Shown: positions 26,069-33,446 of the stretch, piece after piece
Layout: every line of letters starts with the position of its first letter
Position numbering within the stretch: the stretch's first letter is position 1
Origin: Variovorax sp. IB41
GTDB taxonomy: Bacteria > Pseudomonadota > Gammaproteobacteria > Burkholderiales > Burkholderiaceae_C
Assembly: GCF_016405905.1 (NCBI RefSeq)
Contig: NZ_JAEFCB010000003.1
Coordinates: 1-64,000, forward strand
Length of the DNA stretch: 64,000 nucleotides
Direction of reading: 5' to 3'
Notes under the pieces: generated by a model
Told to the model about the DNA's origin: nothing
The model's input: the letters and a program-made list of their open reading frames with translations, nothing else
Databases searched by the model: none
Program-made: the position numbers and the translations under genes

Positions 26069-28873
26069 ATGACCGCCAGCATTCAGAGGGGTTCCACGGA
26101 AACCGATAGCAGTGTGAACCAGTTGCCAGCCACTTCGACGCAGACCGCGCAGATCGCGTTCTCTTCCTACTCCCGTTTCGTCCAGCGCCTTCGCCGCAGG
26201 TATGCGGCCGAGCTTGCATTGCTTGCCCCGGGCGAGCCGCGGCGCGAATCGATGGCCGTGGCCTTCGAGGCATTGCGCCAGCGCGGTGACGCGGTGGGCG
26301 ATGCCTTGCGCATTGTCAGGCAGCTGGTGATGGAGCGGCTGGTCGCGCTCGATTGCGACCAGCAGGCCCCGCTCGCCGTGGTGACCACCGCGGTCACCGA
26401 GCTGGCCGAATTCGCGCTCGACATCGCCTGCGCCGACGCCTGCCACGAACTCGATGCCGTGCACGGCGCGCCGCTCGGCCCCGAGGGCCAGCGCGCGCAG
26501 CTCTGGGTGATCGGCATGGGCAAGCTCGGTGCGCGCGAGCTCAACGTGTCCAGCGACATCGACCTCATCTACCTGTACGACCTGGACGGCGAGACCCAGG
26601 GCGACGCCGACGGGCGCGGGCGCCTCGCCAACCAGGAGTACTTCTCGCGCGCCGTCAAACGCATCTATGCGCTGGTGGGCGACACCACCGAGCACGGCTT
26701 CGTGTTCCGCGTCGACCTGGCCCTGCGGCCCAACGGGAACTCGGGGCCGAGCGTGGTCTCGCTCGATGCGCTCGAAGAGTATTTCCAGGTGCAGGGCCGC
26801 GAGTGGGAGCGTTTCGCGTGGATGAAGAGCCGGGTGGTGGCGCCGCGCGACATCGTGCTCGGCGGCCACGCGCAAGGCCTGCGCGGCGCGGTGCTGCCCT
26901 TCGTGTTCCGCCGCTACCTGGACTACAGCGTGTTCGACTCGCTGCGCACGCTGCACCGGCAGATCCGCGAGCAGTCGGCGCGCCGCAGCGCCGGGCGGCC
27001 CGAGCGCGCGAACGACGTGAAGCTCTCGCGCGGCGGCATCCGCGAAATCGAATTCACCGTGCAACTCTTGCAGGTGGTGCGCGGCGGGCAGTTCCCCGAA
27101 CTGCGCACGCGGCCCACGCTCGATGCGCTGCAGCGCCTGGCGCGCGCCAACCTCATGCCGCAGGAAACCGCCGACGCGCTGGCGCTGGCCTACGAGTTCC
27201 TGCGCCGCGTGGAGCACCGCATCCAGTACCTGGACGACCAGCAGACGCACGTGCTGCCGGTGGCCGACGACGACCTGCGCTGGATCGCGCAGTCGATGGG
27301 CTATGCCGACTGCTGCCCCTTCCTCGCGCAGCTGGACACCCACCGCGAGTTCGTCGCGCAGGAGTTCGACAAGCTGCTGGGCGGCGAGAAGCCCTGCAAC
27401 GGCAAGTGCAACGGCAAGAAGGCCGCGGCGCCCACCGACCTGGCGGACCTGCTCGACGACCTGCCGCCGGTTTTCGCCGATCGCATCCGCGACTGGTGCG
27501 AGACGCCGCGCGTGCTCGCCCTGCGCGAGGAGACACGCGGACGGCTGCGCCAGCTGGTGCAGCGCACCGGCCAATGGCTGAAGGAACCCGACGGCGATGG
27601 CGCAGGGCAGACGCCGCGCCACGTCGATGCCGCGATGCGCTGGGCCGATTGGATCGAGCCGCTGATGCGCCGCGAGAGCTACCTGGCGCTGTTGGTCGAG
27701 CGGCCCGCCGTGCAGGAGCGCCTGCTGCGCCTCCTGGGCGCGGCGAAATGGCCCGCGCGCTACCTGATGCAGCACCCGGGCGTGATCGACGAACTGGCGA
27801 GCGACGAGATGCTCTCCGGCCGCTTCGTGGCCGAGGAATTCGAGCGCGAGCTCGAGGCGCGCCACGCATCGCTCACCCGCACCGGCGAGGCCGACGAAGA
27901 GCGCCTCCTGAACCTGCTGCGCCATGCCCATCACGCCGAGGTGTTCCGCACCTTGGCGCGCGACGTCGATGGCCGCATCACCGTCGAGCAGGTGGCCGAC
28001 GACCTGAGCGCGCTGGCCGACACCACGCTGCGCGTGACCGCGCGCTGGTGCTGGCCGCATGTGCGCAACCGGCACCGCGAGGTGGCGCAGTTCGCGATCA
28101 TCGGCTACGGCAAGCTGGGCGGCAAAGAGCTGGGCTACGGCAGCGACCTGGACATCGTGTTCGTCTACGACGATGACGACGAGCGCGCCGGCGAGGTCTA
28201 TGCGGCCTATGTGCGCAAGCTGATCAACTGGCTCACGGTGAAGACGCGCGAGGGCGACCTGTTCGAGATCGATACGGCGCTCAGGCCCAACGGCAATTCG
28301 GGCCTGCTCACCACGAGCTTCCAGGCCTACGAGAAGTACCAGCTCGGACGCGGCAGCAACACCGCATGGACCTGGGAGCACCAGGCCATGACGCGCGCGC
28401 GCTTCGTGCTCGGGAGCGCGGACCACGGCGCCGAACTGGGCGCGCTTTTCGACCAGGTGCGCGAGGCGGTGCTGGTGTCGCCGCGCGACCGCGAGGCGCT
28501 CAAGGCCGAGATCATCGCGATGCGCGACAAGCTGCGCGGCGCGCGGCCGGTGAAGGCCGACCGCTTCGACGTGAAGCACAGCCCCGGCGGCATGGTCGAT
28601 GCCGAGTTCGCGGTGCAGTTCCTGGTGCTGTCGTCCGCGGGCGAGCACCCGGAGCTGATCCCCAACGTGGGCAACATCGCGCTGCTGTTGCGCGCCGAAC
28701 TGGCCGGACTGCTGCCCGAAGGCATCGGCCGTAGCGCGGCGCGGGCGTATCGCGAGCTGCGCCGCGTGCAGCATCGCGCGCGGCTGAATGAGGAGCCGAC
28801 GCAAGTCACTCCGCCGGCCCTGGCCGCCGAGCGCGACGCCATGCTGGCGCTATGGAAGGCCGTATTTGGTTGA
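26069..28873 (+). CDS. glnE: Bifunctional glutamine-synthetase adenylyltransferase/adenylyl-removing enzyme
   Basis: A 934-residue GlnE of standard length. Two nucleotidyltransferase domains are seen: the N-terminal deadenylylating one with GMGKLGARELNVSSDIDLIY (about residue 150) and the C-terminal adenylylating one with GYGKLGGKELGYGSDLDIVF (about 677). Each has the G-S-D-x-D metal motif, followed by a helical domain (FDVKHSPGGMVDAEF in the second half). It switches glutamine synthetase on or off according to PII/nitrogen state. ATG 26069 gives a normal length; the frame is open further upstream but overlaps yhdP. Confidence 0.95.
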   Translation: MTASIQRGSTETDSSVNQLPATSTQTAQIAFSSYSRFVQRLRRRYAAELALLAPGEPRRESMAVAFEALRQRGDAVGDALRIVRQLVMERLVALDCDQQAPLAVVTTAVTELAEFALDIACADACHELDAVHGAPLGPEGQRAQLWVIGMGKLGARELNVSSDIDLIYLYDLDGETQGDADGRGRLANQEYFSRAVKRIYALVGDTTEHGFVFRVDLALRPNGNSGPSVVSLDALEEYFQVQGREWERFAWMKSRVVAPRDIVLGGHAQGLRGAVLPFVFRRYLDYSVFDSLRTLHRQIREQSARRSAGRPERANDVKLSRGGIREIEFTVQLLQVVRGGQFPELRTRPTLDALQRLARANLMPQETADALALAYEFLRRVEHRIQYLDDQQTHVLPVADDDLRWIAQSMGYADCCPFLAQLDTHREFVAQEFDKLLGGEKPCNGKCNGKKAAAPTDLADLLDDLPPVFADRIRDWCETPRVLALREETRGRLRQLVQRTGQWLKEPDGDGAGQTPRHVDAAMRWADWIEPLMRRESYLALLVERPAVQERLLRLLGAAKWPARYLMQHPGVIDELASDEMLSGRFVAEEFERELEARHASLTRTGEADEERLLNLLRHAHHAEVFRTLARDVDGRITVEQVADDLSALADTTLRVTARWCWPHVRNRHREVAQFAIIGYGKLGGKELGYGSDLDIVFVYDDDDERAGEVYAAYVRKLINWLTVKTREGDLFEIDTALRPNGNSGLLTTSFQAYEKYQLGRGSNTAWTWEHQAMTRARFVLGSADHGAELGALFDQVREAVLVSPRDREALKAEIIAMRDKLRGARPVKADRFDVKHSPGGMVDAEFAVQFLVLSSAGEHPELIPNVGNIALLLRAELAGLLPEGIGRSAARAYRELRRVQHRARLNEEPTQVTPPALAAERDAMLALWKAVFG

Positions 28874-28878
28874 ACTGG

Positions 28879-28984
28879 CTCTCCCCCAGGCTTCGCGCAC
28901 TTCGTGTCGCTTCGCCAACCCCCTCACCGGGGGTAACACCGGAGGCCCGGCAAAGCCGGTTCCTCGGTGTTTCTGGCGTGGGCC
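28879..28984 (+). repeat. Dispersed ~105-bp repeat, copy B
   Basis: It shares the core CCCCCAGGCTTCGCGCACTT and the later GGCCCGGC-AAGCCGGTTCC with copy A, roughly four of five bases matching overall. As with copy A it starts a few bases after a stop codon and points in the direction of transcription. It fills the gap between glnE and rlpA and reaches close to the rlpA start, obscuring where that gene begins. Confidence 0.8.
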
Positions 28985-29003
28985 GTATCTAGAAGCAGCG
29001 GGG

Positions 29004-30029
29004 GTGTGCGCAGTGGCAGTCGCCGTCCTTCTGGCCGGCTGTGCAAGCGGCCCGCGCAGCGGCGGCGGCGTGGCCAGCGGCCGCGACGGCCCCGGCACGA
29101 ACATCCCCTCGGACCTGGACCGCGTGCCCGACGCCGAGCCACGCATCGAGCCCATCCGCGGCAGCGGCGGCACCAGCAAGCCCTACACGGTGCTGGGCCG
29201 CGCCTACCAGCCGATCACCGACGATCGGCCGTTCCAGGAGTCCGGCATCGCCTCGTGGTACGGCCGCAAGTTCCATGCGGCATCGACCGCGAGCGGCGAG
29301 CCCTACGACATGTACGCGATGACGGCCGCGCACAAGACGCTGCCGCTGCCCAGCTACGTGCGGGTGCGCAACCCGGCCAACGGGCGCGAGGTGATCGTGC
29401 GGGTGAACGACCGCGGGCCGTTCGTCGACGGCCGCATCATCGACCTCAGCTACACGGCCGCGCTCAAGCTGGACCTGCTGCGCGGCGTGGCGCCGGTGGA
29501 GATCGAGCGGATCACGAACGAGGACATCCGCACCGGCGCATGGCGGCGGGATTCGGGGACGGCGTATGCCGCCGCTGCCCCGTCGGAGCCGCAGGGCGCC
29601 GTGGCGGTGTCGGTGCCTGTGCCTTCGGCATGGGTGGCGCCCGTGGCGATGAGTGCGCCGGTGGCGTCGACGATGCCAGTGGCGCCCCAGTCACCGACGA
29701 CACCCGTGGCGCCGATCGGGCCTGCGGAGTTGCCTGCTGCACAGGCAGCGCCGCCGGCCGTCGAGCCGGGCGCTGCGCCGTCTTCCGCCGCGGTGGCGGG
29801 CTTCTGGGTGCAGCTGGGCGCCTTCCGCGAACGCGACGGCGCCGAGACCATGCGGGGCCAGGCCGCGCGCGGATTGCCTTCGCTGGCGCCGCAGCTGCGC
29901 GTGTTCAGCGAGGCCGGCACGCACCGGCTGCAGGCCGGGCCATTCGCCTCGCGCAATGCCGCCGGCGAAGCCGTCACGCAGTTGCGCGAGAGCCTGCGGA
30001 TCGCGCCGATGGTGGTCGAGCGCCGCTGA
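29004..30029 (+). CDS. rlpA: RlpA-like septal-ring lytic transglycosylase (lipoprotein with SPOR domain)
   Basis: About 341 residues. A lipobox LAGC sits shortly after the start, the double-psi beta-barrel spans about residues 75-175 (GIASWYGRKFHAASTASGE, VIVRVNDRGPFVDGRIIDLS), a long Ala/Pro/Val-rich linker follows, and a C-terminal SPOR domain (FWVQLGAFRERDG) binds denuded septal glycan. GTG 29004 is a guess: its signal lacks the usual positive charge. GTG 29013, or TTG 28866 overlapping the glnE stop and reading through the repeat, are alternatives. The 3' end and domain calls are firm. Confidence 0.85.
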   Translation: MCAVAVAVLLAGCASGPRSGGGVASGRDGPGTNIPSDLDRVPDAEPRIEPIRGSGGTSKPYTVLGRAYQPITDDRPFQESGIASWYGRKFHAASTASGEPYDMYAMTAAHKTLPLPSYVRVRNPANGREVIVRVNDRGPFVDGRIIDLSYTAALKLDLLRGVAPVEIERITNEDIRTGAWRRDSGTAYAAAAPSEPQGAVAVSVPVPSAWVAPVAMSAPVASTMPVAPQSPTTPVAPIGPAELPAAQAAPPAVEPGAAPSSAAVAGFWVQLGAFRERDGAETMRGQAARGLPSLAPQLRVFSEAGTHRLQAGPFASRNAAGEAVTQLRESLRIAPMVVERR

Positions 30030-30035
30030 GGACGC

Positions 30036-30497
30036 TCAGTCCAGCGCCTTGACGGCGACGGGCACGCGCATGCCGACGTTGATGCGGTTCCAGGTGTTGA
30101 TCTGCGCGACCGCCACGGTGAGCTCGGCGATCTCGACGTCGCTGAACTGCGCCTTCAGGGCCGCGAATTCGACTTCGCGCTCGTCGTGGTCGTCGGCCAG
30201 CCGCGTGAGCGATTCGGCCCAGGCCAGCGCCGCGCGTTCGCGCTCGTTGAAGAAGCTCACTTCGCGCCATGTGGCCAGGCTGTTGATGCGCTGCCAGCCT
30301 TCGCCCTGTTTGCGCAGGTCGCGCACGTGCATATCGAGGCAATAGGCGCAGCCGTTGATCTGCGAGACGCGGGCGAAGACGAAGTCGAGCGTCGTCTTGC
30401 CGACGGTGCTCGCGTCGATGCTGGCGCTCACGGCCAGGATGGCTTCGAAGGTCTTGGGGATGGTCTTGAACCAGTTCAGGCGGGGGGTCGTGTTCAT
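30036..30497 (-). CDS. Carboxymuconolactone decarboxylase/AhpD-family protein, ECF41 partner
   Basis: A 153-residue CMD-family protein with the redox-type motif GCAYCLDMH (C-x2-C-x3-H, about residues 45-55) of AhpD-like peroxidase-coupled enzymes. Genes of this class are the usual targets of ECF41 sigma factors, and the sigma gene lies directly upstream. An exact TGTCACA-N16-CGTC promoter sits 51-77 bases before its ATG, so the sigma factor should transcribe it. The physiological substrate is not known. It converges with rlpA, six bases apart. Confidence 0.85.
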   Translation of the reverse strand: MNTTPRLNWFKTIPKTFEAILAVSASIDASTVGKTTLDFVFARVSQINGCAYCLDMHVRDLRKQGEGWQRINSLATWREVSFFNERERAALAWAESLTRLADDHDEREVEFAALKAQFSDVEIAELTVAVAQINTWNRINVGMRVPVAVKALD

Positions 30498-30547
30498 GAG
30501 AGGACTCCAGTGGGGGGGTTGAAAAAATCTGCTTCCTACCCACTGAA

Positions 30548-30574
30548 GACGGGCCAGCCATCGGCCCTGTGACA
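30548..30574 (-). promoter_or_regulatory. ECF41-type promoter of the CMD gene
   Basis: On the minus strand TGTCACA (30574-30568), a 16-base spacer, then CGTC (30551-30548). This agrees with the conserved ECF41 target motif as I recall it from published work. It lies in the 88-base gap between the sigma gene and its partner. Confidence 0.78.
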
Positions 30575-30585
30575 CGCCGCGCGAA

Positions 30586-31467
30586 CTATTTCGAGGCAAC
30601 GATCTGCGCGATGCGCGCGAGCTTGTCCGGGTTGCGCTGCACGCGGATGCGCGCGATGCGTTCGTCCTCGATCTCGAAGGTCTGCGCCGATTCGAGTTCG
30701 CCGTCGATGAAGCGCAAGAGGCCCGGCTCGCCGTTGATCTCCACCAGCTCCATGCGCACCACCGGGCCCATGCGGCGCCAGAGCGAGAAGTAGAGCTGCG
30801 CGAGGCGCTGGTTGCCGGTGAGGACCTTGCTGAAGGTCTGCACCTTGCCGCCGCCGTCGCCGATGAGTTCGACCTCTTCGGTCATCAGCGCCTTCAGGTC
30901 CTGCATGCTGCCGCGCGCGGCGGCGTCGGCGAAGGCGCGCAACAGGCGCTGGTGCGTTTCGCGCGAGACCTGGTAGCGCGGGCGGGCGTCCTGCACCTGC
31001 GCCTTGGCGCGGTGCACCAACTGGCGGCAGGCGGCTTCGCTCTTGCCGAGCGTGAGCGCCACTTCGTCGTAGTCGGCGTCGAACACCTCGCGCATCAGGA
31101 AGGCGGCGCGCGCCTCGGGCGCCAGGCGCTCGAGCACGGCGAGGAACGCGACGGAGATGCTGTCGGCGCGCTCGAGCGATTCCTCGGGCGTGTCGGGCGA
31201 CTCGGTCAGCGTCGGTTCGGGCATCCAGGCGCCGATGTAGTGCTCGCGCTGGACCTTGGCGGTGCGCAGCCGGTCGATCGACAGGCGCGTGACGACGGTC
31301 ACGAGCCAGGCTTCGGCGCTGTCGAAACTGGCCTTGTCGGCCTCATGCCAGCGCAGCCAGGCGTCCTGCACCACCTCTTCGGCCTCCGCAACGGAGCCGA
31401 GCATGCGATAGGCGATGCCCTGCAGGCGGCGACGGTGGCTGTCGAAGGTGAGGGTCGGGTCGTCCAT
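30586..31467 (-). CDS. ECF41-group extracytoplasmic-function sigma factor with fused SnoaL-like domain
   Basis: A 293-residue sigma factor, longer than a plain ECF. Region sigma2 lies at about 8-75 and sigma4 at about 110-165 (VALTLGKSEAACRQLVHRAK). A SnoaL-like extension (about 175-290) replaces an anti-sigma factor. The three ECF41 hallmarks are present: YIGAWMPEP in the linker (WLPEP type), GDGGGKV (DGGGK) and QRNPDKLA (NPDKL). In this group the C-terminal domain both inhibits and is needed for activity. An ECF41-type promoter also precedes the gene itself, suggesting autoregulation. Confidence 0.92.
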   Translation of the reverse strand: MDDPTLTFDSHRRRLQGIAYRMLGSVAEAEEVVQDAWLRWHEADKASFDSAEAWLVTVVTRLSIDRLRTAKVQREHYIGAWMPEPTLTESPDTPEESLERADSISVAFLAVLERLAPEARAAFLMREVFDADYDEVALTLGKSEAACRQLVHRAKAQVQDARPRYQVSRETHQRLLRAFADAAARGSMQDLKALMTEEVELIGDGGGKVQTFSKVLTGNQRLAQLYFSLWRRMGPVVRMELVEINGEPGLLRFIDGELESAQTFEIEDERIARIRVQRNPDKLARIAQIVASK

Positions 31468-31476
31468 GCCCGATTA

Positions 31477-31503
31477 GACGTTCGGCGCCCGCGGGTTGTG
31501 ACA
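31477..31503 (-). promoter_or_regulatory. ECF41-type promoter of the sigma gene
   Basis: A second exact TGTCACA (31503-31497)-N16-CGTC (31480-31477), only 9 bases before the sigma ATG. Initiation would give a very short or absent leader. The match in both elements and in spacer length to 30548-30574 makes chance unlikely. Confidence 0.75.
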
Positions 31504-31513
31504 CCGGACGCCC

Positions 31514-31542
31514 AAAAAAAATCGCCCCGGATGGCGGGGCGA
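31514..31542 (-). terminator. Terminator after the ferritin-like gene
   Basis: Minus strand TCGCCCC (31542-31536) pairs with GGGGCGA (31528-31522) around a seven-base loop, then T8 (31521-31514). It insulates the sigma gene, whose promoter begins ten bases later, from upstream transcription. Confidence 0.88.
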
Positions 31543-31551
31543 AGTTTCTGT

Positions 31552-32409
31552 TCAAGCGCCTTGGTACTCAGGCCTGGGGCCGAGCGTCGCGGCGACTTCC
31601 TTGCGGTAGCGGTTCAGTTCCTGCACGGTCTTGAAGCTGCGGTTCATCAGGAGGCTCAGGTTGTGCAGGATGCGCTCGCCGACCTTGGTTTCCCAGACGG
31701 CATCGAACTTGATCTGCTTGTCGAGCCAGTGCTCCAGCCAGTCCGGATCGGGCATGCGGCTCTGGATGGTGTCGTTCGGGAACAGCGCCTTGTTCACGTG
31801 CAGGTTGGTCGGGTGCAGGGCCTGGGCGGTGCGGCGGGCGCTCGCCATCAGGACGCCGACCTTGGTGAACGCGGCACGGGCCTCGTCGCCGAACTTCTCG
31901 AGCGCGCGCTTCATGTAGCGCAAGTACGCGCCGCCGTGGCGGGCTTCGTCCTGGCTCAGCGTGGTGTAGATATGCTTGATGACCGGCTCGGTGTGCCACT
32001 GGGCGGCGCGGCGGTACCAGTGATTGAGGCGAATCTCGCCGCAGAAATGCAGCATGAGGGTCTCCAGCGGGGGCGCCGGGTCGAAATCGAAGCGCACTTC
32101 GTGCAATTCGGCTTCGGTGGGAGCGTGCTTGGGGCTGAAGCGCTTGAGGTACTCCATCAGCACCAGGGAGTGCTTCTGCTCCTCGAAGAACCAGATCGAC
32201 ATGAAAGCGGAAAAATCGCTATCGTGGCGGTTGTCGCGCAGGAACATCTCGGTGGCCGGCAGCGCTGCCCACTCGGTGATGGCATTCATCTTGATGGTCT
32301 GGGCCTGCTCTTCCGTCAGCAAGGAAGCATCGAACGACTGCCAGGGAATGTCCTTGTCCATGTCCCAGCGGACGGATTCGAGTTGTCTGAAGAGTTCCGG
32401 ATAGAGCAT
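31552..32409 (-). CDS. Ferritin-like di-iron protein, acyl-ACP-desaturase-like
   Basis: A 285-residue helical protein. Two metal-binding helices are visible: FFEEQKHSLVLM (E-E-x2-H, about residues 108-120) and QDEARHGGAYLRY (D-E-x2-H, about 190-200), the paired motifs of ferritin-like oxidases and acyl-ACP desaturases. Acyl-ACP desaturases are usually longer, so the reaction is uncertain; a membrane-lipid or aldehyde oxygenase role is possible. The start at 32409 precedes MLYPELFRQLESV. The terminator just after it makes it a single-gene unit. Confidence 0.75.
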   Translation of the reverse strand: MLYPELFRQLESVRWDMDKDIPWQSFDASLLTEEQAQTIKMNAITEWAALPATEMFLRDNRHDSDFSAFMSIWFFEEQKHSLVLMEYLKRFSPKHAPTEAELHEVRFDFDPAPPLETLMLHFCGEIRLNHWYRRAAQWHTEPVIKHIYTTLSQDEARHGGAYLRYMKRALEKFGDEARAAFTKVGVLMASARRTAQALHPTNLHVNKALFPNDTIQSRMPDPDWLEHWLDKQIKFDAVWETKVGERILHNLSLLMNRSFKTVQELNRYRKEVAATLGPRPEYQGA

Positions 32410-32538
32410 CAAAGTCTTTCTATGGCCGCCGATTTTAGTCGGCCCGTTTGGCGCGCCCATGACAGACGCGCGATGATGCGGATACGTGCGCCGTGGCGGC
32501 ACGGATGCACACCCCCCTTTTTGAACCAGGAGCCCGCC

Positions 32539-33153
32539 ATGCGAACCCTTTTCTTATTGTCGACGCTCTGGCGCTGCGCACCGGCTGTTTCCCTCGTGGT
32601 GGGGCTGTTTACAGCGCTGCCGGCGAGCGCCCAGACGACGCCCGCCGTGCCCGCTCCGGCCGAGGTTGCCGGATGCCCCGTTATTCTTCAACACACCTTC
32701 CCGCGCCTGCAGGATGAAAAGCCCCAGACTTTGTGCCAGTACTCGGGCAAGGTGGTCCTGGTGGTCAATACGGCGAGTTTTTGCGGGTTCACGCCGCAGT
32801 ACAAGGGCCTGGAGGCGCTGGACCTGAAATACCGCAACCGCGGTCTCGTGGTGCTGGGCTTTCCGTCGAACGATTTCTCCCAGGAATCGGGCTCCAACAA
32901 GGAAATTGCCGACTTCTGCGAAAGCACGTTCGGCGTGAAGTTTCCGATGTTCGCCAAGTCGTCGGTGCGCGGAACGGACGCCAATCCGCTGTTCAAGCAA
33001 CTCGCACAAGCCTCCGGCACCACGCCGAAATGGAATTTCTACAAGTATCTGATCGGGCGCGACGGCAAGGTCGTGCAGGCTTGGTCGAGCATGACCGCGC
33101 CGGACGAGAACGGCTTCGTGAACGTCATCGAGAAGCAGCTCGGGACAAATTAA
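32539..33153 (+). CDS. Glutathione-peroxidase-family protein with export signal
   Basis: A 204-residue protein. The first ~34 residues are a Sec-type signal ending near ALPASAQT. The GPx fold follows with the catalytic Cys in NTASFCGFTPQYKGLE, then GFPSNDFSQESGSNKEI (the Gln/Asn part) and WNFYKYLIGRDG. Cysteine GPx enzymes usually use thioredoxin and are cytoplasmic, so the signal implies a periplasmic peroxidase with another reductant. ATG 32539 has AGGAG upstream. It stands alone, divergent from the ferritin-like gene and just ahead of a possible stress-linked lipid operon. Confidence 0.88.
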   Translation: MRTLFLLSTLWRCAPAVSLVVGLFTALPASAQTTPAVPAPAEVAGCPVILQHTFPRLQDEKPQTLCQYSGKVVLVVNTASFCGFTPQYKGLEALDLKYRNRGLVVLGFPSNDFSQESGSNKEIADFCESTFGVKFPMFAKSSVRGTDANPLFKQLAQASGTTPKWNFYKYLIGRDGKVVQAWSSMTAPDENGFVNVIEKQLGTN

Positions 33154-33160
33154 GACTGAT

Positions 33161-33222
33161 CAGTTCACAAAAATACGAATCGGTAATATTATTTACCGAT
33201 GCGTCCATATCATCGTGAACTG
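33161..33222 (+). promoter_or_regulatory. Promoter with -10 inside a palindrome, upstream of the lipid operon
   Basis: TTCACA (33164-33169), a 17-base spacer and TATTAT (33187-33192) form a good vegetative promoter. The -10 is the exact centre of a palindrome with arms ATCGGTAA (33179-33186) and TTACCGAT (33193-33200). A wider pair CAGTTCAC (33161-33168) / GTGAACTG (33215-33222) encloses it. This AT-rich island stands out in GC-rich DNA and looks like an operator. The leader to the first gene is about 240 bases with no other recognisable element except a CCCT run near 33371-33390. Confidence 0.6.
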
Positions 33223-33446
33223 AACGTCACAAACGCTTACCACTGCACAGGGAACCGGTCCGGCGAGGGCGTGCTCATAATTTGCGTGGGCGGTAAAAGC
33301 CCACCGGTTTTCATGTTGCGAGGTCTTCCAGGCGCTTGTCGTCTGGTCGAAATCCCGAGGCGATTCTTCTCCTCCTCCCTCCCTCCCTCCTTCGCGTCGG
33401 GGCGCCTCGCAGCATTTTTGTATTCCCGCCGGAACGGGGGCTCGCG

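Noticed and set aside
33371..33392. CCCT tandem run
   Set aside because: Too short and not in a coding or promoter position with an obvious role; possible slippage tract only.
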